64,000 nt of DNA, taken from the NCBI GenBank assembly GCA_965199005.1, contig CBDAQK010000007.1, positions 434,001-498,000 of the forward strand, given 5' to 3'. A program made the translations under genes and the position numbers. Source of the stretch: LMUY01 sp965199005. GTDB taxonomy: Bacteria; Pseudomonadota; Alphaproteobacteria; Acetobacterales; Acetobacteraceae. Under the pieces are notes generated by a model. That model was given only the letters and a program-made list of their open reading frames with translations, was not told the origin of the DNA and did no database searches. This document shows, in pieces, positions 18,738 through 27,457 of the stretch; position 1 is the first letter of the stretch, and each line of letters begins with the position of its first letter.

Positions 18738-20308
18738 TCGGGCGCCGCACCTTGCTGGCCTCGGGTGCGGCAGTACTCGCCATGCCGGCGCTGGCCCAAA
18801 GGGGCAGCGTTCTGCGCTTTGTGCCGCAGGCCAACCTCACCAGCCTCGACCCGGTCTGGACGACGGCCAACGTCACGCGCCATCATGGCTACCTCGTCTA
18901 TGACACGCTGTACGGGTTGGACGATGCCTACATGCCCCACCCGCAGATGGCGGAAGGGCATGTGTTCGAGGATGATGGACGAACCTGCACCATCACCTTG
19001 CGCCCGGATTTGGCATTCCATGACGGCGAAAAAGTCCGGGCGGCGGATGCGGTGGCGAGCCTGCTGCGCTGGATGAAGCGCAACGCCGCTGGGCAATACC
19101 TCGAGGCCAATCTGAACGAGGCGGTTGCGCTGGACGACCGGCGGCTGCAGTTGCGCCTGAAGCATGGGCAGCCCAACCTGATCGCCTCACTCGCCTCGGC
19201 CACGTCGCCGGTCCTGTTCGTGATGCCTGAGCGTATCGCCCGTACCGATCCCTTCAAGCAGATCAGCGAGACGGTCGGCTCTGGCCCGTTCGCCTTCCAG
19301 GCGGATGAATACCTGTCTGGCAGCCGCTCGGTCTATCGCCGCAATGCGGCCTACGTGCCAACCGCCGACGCGGGGCGCGGCCTTACGGCGGGGCCGAAGC
19401 TGGCCCATTTCGACCGGATCGAGTGGGTCGTGATCCCCGAAGCCGCCACCGCCGGGGCTGCGCTGCAACGGGGAGAGGTCGAGTGGTTCGAACAGCCGCC
19501 GCCGGAAATCGCCACGGCTTTCCGGCGCGACCCTACACTCGTCGTCGAGAGCATGGATTCCCGGCCGCAGCCCGGCGTGCTGCGGCTGAACCACCTGCAT
19601 CCGCCGTTCGACAACAAGGCGTTACGGCAGGCTCTGCTTCCTGTCATCGACCAACGGGACTTCATGGCGGCGATTGCTGGGGATGATCCGAAGGCGGTCG
19701 ATACCGAATGCGGCGTGTTTACGCCGGGCACGACGATGGCGAGCCGAACCGGGCTGGACCCCCTCCTTGGCCCGCGCAACCTGGACCGAGCGAAGGCGAT
19801 GCTGAAGGAGGCCGGGTACGCCGGCGAGTTGACCCGTATCTTGGTGCCAACCGACATTTTGGCTCCGACCGCCATCGCTCAGGTGGCGGCGGATCTGTTC
19901 CAGCGCCTGGGGATGAACGTCGACGCGGCGGTGTCCGACTGGGGCACGGTCATCCAGCGCCGGGCCAGCAAGGAGCCGGTGGAGAAGGGCGGCTGGTCCG
20001 CCATGACGACGGCGGTGAACGCGACCGATTTCGTCGACCCCAGCGTGCACTTCGCCTTACGCGGCAACGGGGAGGCAGCGTGGTTTGGCTGGCCAACCAG
20101 CCCGGTGCTCGAATCGCTGCGTGACGCCTGGCTGACGGCGCCGGACCAGGAAACGCAGCTTCACCTGGCCGGAGACATTCAGCGCGCCGCGATGGACGAA
20201 GTCCCCTACATTCCCGTCGGCGCCTATCGGTCCGCGACGGCGTACCGGGCCTCGCTGCGTGACCGGGTGGTGGGATTCCCCATCTTCTGGGGCATCCGGA
20301 AAGCCTGA
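18734..20308 (+). CDS. ABC transporter solute-binding protein, family 5
   Basis: The 524-residue periplasmic binding protein starts with a short leader carrying a twin arginine (MIGRRTLLASGAAVLAMPALAQ). It shares the VWTTANVTRHHGYLVYDTL, FDNKALRQALLPVIDQ and QRRASKEPVEKGG blocks with the protein at 1093-2676. It is the last gene of the operon and overlaps the hydrolase gene by four bases. The operon already has an NMT1-type binding protein for its own permeases, so this receptor must use a permease encoded elsewhere or act in sensing. Substrate unknown. Confidence 0.9.
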   Translation: MIGRRTLLASGAAVLAMPALAQRGSVLRFVPQANLTSLDPVWTTANVTRHHGYLVYDTLYGLDDAYMPHPQMAEGHVFEDDGRTCTITLRPDLAFHDGEKVRAADAVASLLRWMKRNAAGQYLEANLNEAVALDDRRLQLRLKHGQPNLIASLASATSPVLFVMPERIARTDPFKQISETVGSGPFAFQADEYLSGSRSVYRRNAAYVPTADAGRGLTAGPKLAHFDRIEWVVIPEAATAGAALQRGEVEWFEQPPPEIATAFRRDPTLVVESMDSRPQPGVLRLNHLHPPFDNKALRQALLPVIDQRDFMAAIAGDDPKAVDTECGVFTPGTTMASRTGLDPLLGPRNLDRAKAMLKEAGYAGELTRILVPTDILAPTAIAQVAADLFQRLGMNVDAAVSDWGTVIQRRASKEPVEKGGWSAMTTAVNATDFVDPSVHFALRGNGEAAWFGWPTSPVLESLRDAWLTAPDQETQLHLAGDIQRAAMDEVPYIPVGAYRSATAYRASLRDRVVGFPIFWGIRKA

Positions 20309-20511
20309 TTCGAACACCTGGCTGCGAGGTTGAACCAAATAGGCTACGAATGATCCTGCACTATGGAGCATCCTAAGTCCGCGGGTGCCCGCTGGCGGGC
20401 GGCTATCGGGGCTAAGGGAAAGACGGTAGTTGAGGGGCTTGGCAGGAGGGGATTGGGCGAATGCATGCATCAGAGCGGGCGTCAGGGCCCACGCCGGCAT
20501 TGGAGTTCCTC

Positions 20512-21678
20512 ATGACGGAATCCCAGCTGCGCGGCCGCCGTACTTCCAAATGGGCGAGCTTCGGGCCAGATGTCCTGCCAGCCTTCGTGGCCGAGATGGA
20601 TTTCGACATTGCACCCCCCGTGCAGGCCGCCATCGAGCGGATCGTGTCGGCCAAGGACTATGGCTATTACCACGCACCCGGTGGCAAAGGGTCCCCGCAC
20701 CCGCTGGCCCTCGCCTTCGCGACCCGCATGCAGTCACGCTATGGCTGGAGCCCGGATGCTGGCCTGGCACGGCCGGTCACCGACTTGGTGCAGGGACTCT
20801 ATGCCGCGGTCACGGCCTTCAGCGAGGCGGGACAGGGCATCGTGATACAAAGCCCGATCTACCCACCGATCCGCAACGCGGTGCTCGAAACCGAGCGCCG
20901 CATCGTCACCCTACCGATGATCGATACGGGAACGCAGCACGCGCCCGATGTCGAGCGGCTCGCCGCCAATATAGACCGTGAGACCCGGCTGATCCTGCTC
21001 TGCAACCCGCATAATCCGACCGGCCGGGCGCTGACGCGTGAGGAGTTGTCGGCGATCGGCAAGCTCGCCGTCGAGCACGATCTGGTCGTCGTCGCCGACG
21101 AGATCCATGCGGAACTGGTGTTCGATGGCGCCAAACACCTCCCGTTCGGCTCCCTCTCGGAGGCCGTGGCCGCCCGCACCGTCACGCTGTGCTCCGCAAC
21201 CAAATCGTTCAACATCCCGGGCCTCCGAACCGGCGTGATGCATTTCGGCTCGCCGGCACTGATGGCCCGCTTCGACGCCCGTATCCTCGGCAGGCTGATG
21301 GGCTCGGTCAACACCATCGGGATCGCTGCGACCTTGGCTGCCTGGAGCGAGGGAGAGCCATGGCTCGGCCGCGTGCTGACGCATCTGGCGCAGGCGAGGG
21401 ACCATACCGTGGCCGTGCTGGCAGCCGAGGTGCCGGAGCTTCGCGTCCATTGCCCGGACGCCACCTATCTCTGCTGGCTGGATTGTCGGGCACTCGGCCT
21501 CAACAGCCCGGCTGCCGACTTCTTTCTCGAAGAGGCACACATCGCCCTCTCTCCCGGCCAAGCGTTCGAGCCCGGTTCAGAGCAGTTCGTACGGCTGAAC
21601 TTCGCCACGTCACGTCCCATCCTGGACCGGATTATCAGCCGTATCGTCGATGCCACGAAGGCACGCCGGAGCACATGA
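20512..21678 (+). CDS. PLP-dependent aminotransferase, PatB/MalY (cystathionine beta-lyase) type
   Basis: The 388-residue fold-type I enzyme has the PatB/MalY opening (FVAEMDFDIAPPVQAAIERI), CNPHNPTGR near residue 164, the VVADEIHAELVF strand and Lys231 in SATKSFNIPGL as the PLP Schiff-base residue. Family members cleave C-S bonds of cystathionine and cysteine conjugates or transaminate. ATG 20512 has a ggag site seven bases before it; an upstream ATG at 20461 would add 17 residues. It follows the catabolic operon after a 200-base gap that shows no gene. Confidence 0.9.
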   Translation: MTESQLRGRRTSKWASFGPDVLPAFVAEMDFDIAPPVQAAIERIVSAKDYGYYHAPGGKGSPHPLALAFATRMQSRYGWSPDAGLARPVTDLVQGLYAAVTAFSEAGQGIVIQSPIYPPIRNAVLETERRIVTLPMIDTGTQHAPDVERLAANIDRETRLILLCNPHNPTGRALTREELSAIGKLAVEHDLVVVADEIHAELVFDGAKHLPFGSLSEAVAARTVTLCSATKSFNIPGLRTGVMHFGSPALMARFDARILGRLMGSVNTIGIAATLAAWSEGEPWLGRVLTHLAQARDHTVAVLAAEVPELRVHCPDATYLCWLDCRALGLNSPAADFFLEEAHIALSPGQAFEPGSEQFVRLNFATSRPILDRIISRIVDATKARRST

Positions 21679-21875
21679 CGCTGGGCCACCATACGATGGA
21701 CGCTGATCGTATGAATCGCGCCGACCGAACGCCTGGTCGAGCGTGGCGGCCGCGTCGTAGCCGAGGGGGGGCGCATTCCGGCCGTGCGTTCTTCAGCGAA
21801 AGCTGACCGGTTCAAGCCTGGCCGCTTTCCAGTAGGTCGCAATAAATAGCCAACATAGATTGGCTCGCTTTTAAG

Positions 21876-22380
21876 TCAAAGGATTGCCAAAGGGCTTCCA
21901 GAAGCCTGCCTGCCGATGCTCTCCTCGAACAGGTCGAGCATCGCACGCCACGAGCGCTCGTCCGCAGTGCGGTCGTACCGAAGACCCGGCATGCCGTAGT
22001 TTGCCGCACCCGGCACGGTGAAGGCGTGGAGGACGCCCCCGTAGAGGATCATGCGCCAGTCGACGCCGGCCGCGTTCATCTGCGCCTCGAACAAGGCGCG
22101 GATTTCGGGAGGCGCCATGGGATCGGCGGCGCCGCTCTGGATCAGCACCTTGGCCCGTATGTTCCGGTTGTCCTCCGGATGCGTCACCGGAAGGCTCGAG
22201 TGGAAGCAGGCCACCGCCGCCACGTCCGCGCCGCCGCGTGCGAGTTCGAGCGCCGCCGCGCCGCCAAGGCAGTAGCCGATCGCGGCGACTCTGCCGGCGT
22301 CAACGCCCGGTTGCGCCAGCAATGCCCGGAAGCCAGCGGTGACGGCCTCCCGAAGCAGAGTGCCAGACGTGACGGATTGG
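21876..22380 (-). pseudogene. Dienelactone hydrolase, N-terminal part missing
   Basis: This minus-strand frame encodes the C-terminal two thirds of a dienelactone hydrolase. It has the cysteine elbow AAIGYCLGGAAALELARGGAD, an acidic residue in SGAADPMAPPE and the catalytic histidine in GVLHAFTVPGAANYG, and it ends in the family's RSWRAMLDLFEE helix. Similarity begins only at about TLLREAVTAGFRALL; the first 70 or so residues are absent, and the frame upstream reads through the tail of an unrelated oxygenase gene. It is therefore a truncated remnant of a chlorocatechol/protoanemonin-type ring-fission pathway. Confidence 0.75.
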
Positions 22381-22387
22381 CGGAGGC

Positions 22388-22636
22388 TCAGCCGGCCTCC
22401 TTCACGGCAAGGCGATACATGATCCGCAGCGCCATGAGGCCCGGCTTGTCCGGCGCGAAGCTCAGGTCGAACTGTTGTTCGCCATCGTTGCGGACCGCTT
22501 CGTTGATCCACTCGAGCGCTTCCACGTCCTCGTAGTACGCTTGCGAGTGCGCTTTGAGCATGAATTCATCGATCTCCGGGTCGCCCGGAAGGTAGTCGCG
22601 TGAGTTGAACCGCCAGTAGTGGATCGAGTTATTCGT
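22388..22636 (-). pseudogene. C-terminal fragment of a Rieske ring-hydroxylating oxygenase alpha subunit
   Basis: Reading the minus strand gives 82 residues from HYWRFNSRDYLPGD through FMLKAHSQAYYEDVEALEW to FAPDKPGLMALRIMYRLA, ending at a TGA (22388-22390). The pattern fits the C-terminal helices of Rieske oxygenase large subunits such as vanillate or dicamba demethylases. A TAA stop lies directly upstream in frame, and no start or Rieske cluster motif is present. It abuts the truncated dienelactone hydrolase, so two gene fragments were joined by a deletion or rearrangement. Confidence 0.55.
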
Positions 22637-22725
22637 TTACGGTGTAAAGACGTGAGTGATTTTATAACGATAAAGCTCGGGTTGAAGCGCGTGGGACGAA
22701 GTGGCCGTAGCTTCGGAGCCGAGAT

Positions 22726-22751
22726 GGTGGGGTGCCAAAGCGCACCCCACC
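22726..22751. repeat. Intergenic palindrome, CCCACCCTAC type
   Basis: A perfect ten-base inverted repeat (ggtggggtgc and gcaccccacc) with a six-base loop is followed by ctacg. The right side resembles the CCCACCCTAC core of the larger inverted repeat at 28491-28544. Confidence 0.6.
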
Positions 22752-22876
22752 CTACGAGTTGGAGCAGTTCCTCTGAATTGCCGTACTAAGGCGCCATTGT
22801 ATACGCGTCGTCGAACCCGTGCTACGGTTCCTCTCAAAAACGGCCGTGATCACCGTGCCGCCAATGGGAGGAATTC

Positions 22877-23839
22877 ATGCGCAGACGAGTCGTTCTTGGG
22901 ATGGTGGCTGCCAGTCCGTTCGTGACGCTGCGCCGCAGCCAGGCTGCCGACAAAGTTCGCATCGCCGTCACCAACAAGGGCCTTTGGGATACCACGCTCC
23001 CCTTCTTCGGCCAGGGCGCCGGCTTCTTCGCCAAGCACGGGGTGGATGTGGATTTCATCTGGACCGGCGGCGGTGCGGACCAGTTGGAGGCGGTCATTGC
23101 CGGGGGTGTCGACCTTGCGACCGCCAGTGGCGTGCTCGGTGTCGTGTCTGCCTACGGCAAGGGTGCCCCCGTTGAGATCATCAGTGCGGAGATGACGGGG
23201 GCCAACGATATCTACTTCTACGCATTGGCCAGCAGCGGTCTGAAGAGCTGGCACGACCTCGGCTCCAAGACGGTCGGGTTCGACAGGCCCGGCGGCACCA
23301 GCCATCTGCTCGCCGTTGCCCTCACCGAGGCGTCCGGGGTGAAGGCGAAACTGGTGCCCGCCGGAAGTCCGGGCGCGGTGCTGACGCAGGTGATGTCTGG
23401 CCAGATCGACGTCGGCTGGTCCGGCGTGCCCTTCAGCCTCGACCTCGTGCGTGCTGGCAAGTTGGTTGTGCTTGCCACCGGCAATGATGCCCCGGGCATC
23501 GCCACCCAGACCATTCGGGTGAACGTCGCCAACCGCGGTTTTGCCACGAGCCACCCGGACGTGTTGAAGCGCTTCGTTGCGGCGCTGCGCGAGGTTCAGG
23601 ACTGGGCCTATTCGGACGACGCTGCGTTGAAGGAGTATGCGGCGCTCAACCAAATCGACCTCGACGCCGCCCGCGCGGCCCGGGACAAGGCTTATCCGCG
23701 GGAGGCCTTGGCGCTTTGGCCGGTACGCGACCTGAACTTGACGTTTCAACAGGCCGTTGAAAGCAAGCGCCTCGCGAAGCCGATGCCGCAGGACGAGGTT
23801 GACAAGATGCTGGCAACGGCGCGCGGTCTCGTCGCTTAG
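22877..23839 (+). CDS. ABC substrate-binding protein, NMT1/TauA type
   Basis: The 320-residue protein has a leader with a twin arginine (MRRRVVLGMVAASPFVTLRRSQA) and the SsuA-like fold (KVRIAVTNKGLWDTTLPFFG, then WHDLGSKTVGFDRPGGTS). A strong gggaggaatt ribosome site precedes ATG 22877. It lies upstream of, and in the same direction as, the signal-less relative at 24015 and opposite the permease/ATPase genes at 24940-27283; it may be the true periplasmic receptor for that importer. No ligand can be named. Confidence 0.88.
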   Translation: MRRRVVLGMVAASPFVTLRRSQAADKVRIAVTNKGLWDTTLPFFGQGAGFFAKHGVDVDFIWTGGGADQLEAVIAGGVDLATASGVLGVVSAYGKGAPVEIISAEMTGANDIYFYALASSGLKSWHDLGSKTVGFDRPGGTSHLLAVALTEASGVKAKLVPAGSPGAVLTQVMSGQIDVGWSGVPFSLDLVRAGKLVVLATGNDAPGIATQTIRVNVANRGFATSHPDVLKRFVAALREVQDWAYSDDAALKEYAALNQIDLDAARAARDKAYPREALALWPVRDLNLTFQQAVESKRLAKPMPQDEVDKMLATARGLVA

Positions 23840-23881
23840 GGAGCGATCCCGCGAAGGTCCATTCCTGGCATGACGGAAGAC

Positions 23882-23942
23882 GCTTCGCTTATCCATCCTA
23901 CGGTGTTGGTAGTAACTCGTGGTAGGCTAAAGGCGAGCCTAC
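23882..23942. repeat. Intergenic repeat with CCATCCTACGG core
   Basis: The stretch at 23882-23903 matches 59499-59520 at 21 of 22 positions (core cttcgcttatccatcctacg). It is followed by a seven-base hairpin (gtaggct and agcctac, 23922-23942). Confidence 0.65.
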
Positions 23943-24014
23943 GACTAGTCAGCGTCTCGCGGACAGAATGACTGGGTTCGAATTTGAGCCCCTCCTCTAA
24001 CGATAGGTGCCACG

Positions 24015-24932
24015 ATGCCGGCTTCTCCCTTGCCTGCCGACCCCGATACCCTCACGCTCGCGATCGTGTCGCGGACCGTGTTCTACCTGCCGGTCTGGCT
24101 CGCCGCGCGGCGGGGTTATTTCAGCGATGAGGGGCTGAATGTCCGCGTCGAGGTGTTCGACAATGCGGAGCAAATCAACGCCGCGCTGAATGACGGCACC
24201 GTCAAGGTGGCGATTTCCACGCCGGAAAGCATCATGGTGGATGCATTGCAGGGAGGTACGCTGCGGGTCGTTGCTGGAGGGGCCGGGCGCCTGCCGCATT
24301 TCGTGATCACCCAACCGTCGATCCGCACGCTGGCGGATTTGCGTGGGAAGACGATTGGCGTGTTGTCGGACCAGGAGGGAACGACTCATCTGGTGCCGGA
24401 AGTCGCGCGCCGGGCGGGGCTGCTGCCGCAGGACTACACCGTGAAGGCGGTGGGGGGTGCGCCCACGCGGTGGCGGCTGCTCAAGGCCGGCGAAATCGAC
24501 GCCGGGTTGCAGCCATTCCCCTTGAGCTACGAGGCGGAGGCGGCGGGCTTCAACAATCTCGGCTCGCTGGTGGACTTCGTGCCGGACTGGCAATTCACCA
24601 GTGTGAACGTCGATATGAGGTGGGCCGGCGCGAATCGCCAGTCGCTCGCCCGGGTGTTGCGAGCGATCCAGCGGGGCCTTGACGAGATGGTTGCCCACCC
24701 GGTGGAGGCCGCTGACGTGGCGGCCGAGGAGATGAACACCACGCAGCCGCTCGCCGCCCGGGCGCTGGCTGAAGCCGCCAGGTTGCGGATCCTGACGCCG
24801 AATCAGGACATCTCCGTTGCAGGCCTGGCCCGGGTCCACGAGGCGCTTGTGGCGGCGAAGCTGATTGGTGATGTCGCGTTCGACCTTGGCCGGGTGGCGG
24901 ATGGCAGCTTCCTGATCGAAAGCCGCGGCTAG
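24015..24932 (+). CDS. NMT1/SsuA-like binding protein without signal peptide (copy 1)
   Basis: The 305-residue protein has the full periplasmic-binding fold, type 2: VSRTVFYLPVWLAARRGYF, then AEQINAALNDGTVKVAISTPE, LRGKTIGVLSDQEGTTHL and AVGGAPTRWRLLKAGEIDAG. It begins directly with MPASPLPADPDTLTLA and has no hydrophobic leader; an in-frame TGA lies ten codons upstream, so a hidden signal peptide is excluded. The protein should therefore stay in the cytoplasm unless exported unusually. It is paralogous to 28627-29559; the two flank a convergent or divergent ABC permease/ATPase set. It could be an enzyme or an intracellular ligand sensor. Confidence 0.85.
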   Translation: MPASPLPADPDTLTLAIVSRTVFYLPVWLAARRGYFSDEGLNVRVEVFDNAEQINAALNDGTVKVAISTPESIMVDALQGGTLRVVAGGAGRLPHFVITQPSIRTLADLRGKTIGVLSDQEGTTHLVPEVARRAGLLPQDYTVKAVGGAPTRWRLLKAGEIDAGLQPFPLSYEAEAAGFNNLGSLVDFVPDWQFTSVNVDMRWAGANRQSLARVLRAIQRGLDEMVAHPVEAADVAAEEMNTTQPLAARALAEAARLRILTPNQDISVAGLARVHEALVAAKLIGDVAFDLGRVADGSFLIESRG

Positions 24933-24939
24933 TCGGGCG

Positions 24940-25722
24940 TTATCGAACCCCGAAGCGGCGGGCGACGGCGCCCATCGCGCCGTTCGCCAGCATGGCGAGC
25001 GCGAATACGATCAGTAGCACGGCGTACATTTGCGGTGTGTCGAACCGGTTGAAGTCCTGCATGACGAGGTAGCCAAGCCCTTGGTTGGACATCTTGACCT
25101 CGGCAAGCAGGGCGCCGATGAACCCGACGCCGACGGCGAGCCGCAAGCTTCCGAGCACCGGCGCCGAAAGGGATGGAAGGTAAACCGTCCTCACCCTCTG
25201 CAAGACACCCGCATTGTAGCTGCGCACGACCTTCAACAGGATCGGTGGCACCTGTCGCATGCCGCCATAGGTCGCGACGACGACGGGGAAGAAGGCGGAT
25301 AAGGCTGCCATGGCCGTCTTCGACCCGGCGTCGATGCCGAATATCAGCAACAGGATCGGCAGGAACACGATCTTGGGCGTGGGGGCGAGATTGCGCACCC
25401 AGGGATCGATGATGGCTGCCCACAAGGGCGACACGCCAAGGACGAAGCCGCAGACGATGCCCAATGCGCTGCCGATGACGACGCCTGCGACCACCTCTTC
25501 CGCCGTCCGCATCAGATTGGGATAGAACCCGGGGTCGAGGCAAATCGAGACCAAGGCGCGCGCGATGGATACCAGGCTCGGCATCGCACCCTGAAACACC
25601 AGACCCGAAGCGGACACGATTTCGTATGCTGCCAGGAGCACGACGAGGGTGGCAATGCGGATTCGGGTGACGGAAACCGGCCTTCGCCCCGTTTTGTGCA
25701 CTATCATGCCGGCTTGAGCCAT
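24940..25722 (-). CDS. ABC importer permease, SsuC type (distal)
   Basis: The 260-residue inner-membrane permease of the BPD_transp_1 family has about six helices and an EAA-like loop near VVRSYNAGVLQRVRTVYLPS. Its start overlaps the end of the neighbouring permease gene by 19 bases. Together with 25704-26453 and the ATPase at 26450-27283 it makes an importer with two different permeases. Transcription runs leftward, ending eight bases from the stop of the signal-less binding-protein gene, so the two units converge. Confidence 0.88.
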   Translation of the reverse strand: MAQAGMIVHKTGRRPVSVTRIRIATLVVLLAAYEIVSASGLVFQGAMPSLVSIARALVSICLDPGFYPNLMRTAEEVVAGVVIGSALGIVCGFVLGVSPLWAAIIDPWVRNLAPTPKIVFLPILLLIFGIDAGSKTAMAALSAFFPVVVATYGGMRQVPPILLKVVRSYNAGVLQRVRTVYLPSLSAPVLGSLRLAVGVGFIGALLAEVKMSNQGLGYLVMQDFNRFDTPQMYAVLLIVFALAMLANGAMGAVARRFGVR

Positions 25723-26453
25723 CGCTCGAGGCGCTCCAACACGATGAAGAGGATGACGCTCAGCAGTATGACGAAGGCTACGGCGCCATACATCAAGGGC
25801 ACGTCGTAGCGGTCATACAGGTCGCTGATGAGATTACCCAGGCCGCCAATGCCGACCAGGAATTCAACCGCCACGATGTTGATCATCGCGTAAATCAGCG
25901 CCAGCCGGATGCCCACGAAGATGCTGGGCGTGGCGGCGGGCAAAGTCAGCTTCCAGAAAGCCTGCGACCGGGTCATCTGCAGCGACTGCGCGACCCGTTT
26001 CAAGACGATGCCGATCTGTGCCACACCTTCCCGGGTCTTGAGCACGACGGGTATGATGGCAACGACCAACCCCATCACGACCACCGTCAGCAGCGTTCGT
26101 CCGAAGAAGATCAGAAACATCGGGTAGAGCAGGATGACGGGGGCGGAAAACGCGGCCTCCAGCCAGGGGGTATAGGCGCGGCCATATTCATCATGGGTGG
26201 CGAGCAGTGCACCCAGTGGCACGCCGATCACGCTGGCCAAGAACGTCGCCGTGAATATCGTCCCCAGGGTGAGCAGGCATGCGCCGCCCAGCCCTTCGTC
26301 CACGAACAAATCCGGCACGACTGCGATGACCGAGCTAGGGGCCGGCAAGATGAAGGGCGGGATCAACCCGGCACGGGACCCAATTTCGGCGACGACGAGC
26401 AACAGCAGGAGAAGCCCCAGGCTGTAAAGCCGGCCGAAGCGGGCATCGGTCAT
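25704..26453 (-). CDS. ABC importer permease, SsuC type (proximal)
   Basis: The 249-residue permease has a typical SsuC topology, with a leading helix LYSLGLLLLLLVVAEIGSRAG and the cytoplasmic loop QIGIVLKRVAQSLQMTRSQAF that fits the ATPase-contacting EAA region. It overlaps the upstream ATPase gene by four bases and the downstream permease gene by 19. This three-gene unit has no binding-protein gene on its own strand; candidate receptors are the NMT1-like genes on the opposite strand at both sides. Confidence 0.88.
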   Translation of the reverse strand: MTDARFGRLYSLGLLLLLLVVAEIGSRAGLIPPFILPAPSSVIAVVPDLFVDEGLGGACLLTLGTIFTATFLASVIGVPLGALLATHDEYGRAYTPWLEAAFSAPVILLYPMFLIFFGRTLLTVVVMGLVVAIIPVVLKTREGVAQIGIVLKRVAQSLQMTRSQAFWKLTLPAATPSIFVGIRLALIYAMINIVAVEFLVGIGGLGNLISDLYDRYDVPLMYGAVAFVILLSVILFIVLERLERWLKPA

Positions 26454-27283
26454 GAATGGCCGTTCGTCAGGACTGGCGTAGGCACGCCCGTGACGGCACG
26501 CTCGCCCTCGGCCATTCCGCGGCTGGCCTCATCCCGCAGCAGGGTCCAGATGTCACCGACATAGCGGCCAAACGCGGCATCCGCGATGTTGCTGGAGCTG
26601 CGGGGGTACGGCAGGTCGATATCGATGGTCCGCAGCACCCGGCCGGGCCTGTAGGACATCACGATGACCCTGTCGCTGAGATGTACCGCCTCGGTGATGT
26701 TGTGCGTAATCAGCAGCGTCGTCTGTTTGAGCATGCGGTGGATGCCGAGCACACGGTCACCGAGCAGAAGCCTGGTTTGCTCGTCCAAGGCGCCGAACGG
26801 CTCATCCATGAGGAGGACCTTGGGGCGGAATGCGAGTGTGCGGGCGATGGCCGTCCGCTGCCGCATGCCGCCGGATAGCTCCGCCGGGTAACGGTTTTCG
26901 GCGCCCGAGAGTCCGACGAGGTCGATATAATGTTGCGCCTGTGATTTGCGCTCGACGCGGGGAACGCCCGCGAGTTCGAGCGGGAGCGCGACGTTTTCCA
27001 TCACGGTCCGCCATGGGAACGTTGATTCTTCCTGAAAGACGATCCCGATATCCTTGTGGGTCCCGGCGACACGGTCCCCCGCAACCCGGATTTCACCCTC
27101 GTAGTCATCGAGCATGCCGCCGATGGCGTTGAACAGGGTTGATTTGCCGCAACCGCTTGGGCCGATGATGGAGACGAATTCTCCCTCGCGCACCACCAGC
27201 GTGATATCGTCTATCGCCAGGACACTGGAGGGGCCAGCGCCATAGCGCTTGGTGACCCCCCGGATCTCAAGGTCTTTGGACAT
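26450..27283 (-). CDS. ABC importer ATPase, SsuB/TauB type
   Basis: The 277-residue nucleotide-binding subunit has Walker A GPSGCGKST (Lys47), the Q-loop in GIVFQEESTFPWRTV, signature LSGGMRQRTAIARTL, Walker B KVLLMDEPFGALD and the switch histidine in LLITHNITEAV. It is the first gene of the leftward unit and energises the two permeases that follow. Divergent from it, across 174 bases, is an alpha/beta hydrolase gene, and the shared gap probably carries both promoters. Confidence 0.93.
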   Translation of the reverse strand: MSKDLEIRGVTKRYGAGPSSVLAIDDITLVVREGEFVSIIGPSGCGKSTLFNAIGGMLDDYEGEIRVAGDRVAGTHKDIGIVFQEESTFPWRTVMENVALPLELAGVPRVERKSQAQHYIDLVGLSGAENRYPAELSGGMRQRTAIARTLAFRPKVLLMDEPFGALDEQTRLLLGDRVLGIHRMLKQTTLLITHNITEAVHLSDRVIVMSYRPGRVLRTIDIDLPYPRSSSNIADAAFGRYVGDIWTLLRDEASRGMAEGERAVTGVPTPVLTNGHS

Positions 27284-27457
27284 TAGAACGCGGTCGCCTC
27301 ATGGCGTGCCATCCCTTTGCATCGGCTTGGTTGTTCTCTGTCCGCCTTGTGCTTGACGCTAGGGAACTGGCAGCATACTGTCAATGCGTCCCAGAGTTCG
27401 TTATCCGTTAGGAGGGTCATCCTTTCCGCGACAATAAAAACCAAGAAGCGAGAGACT

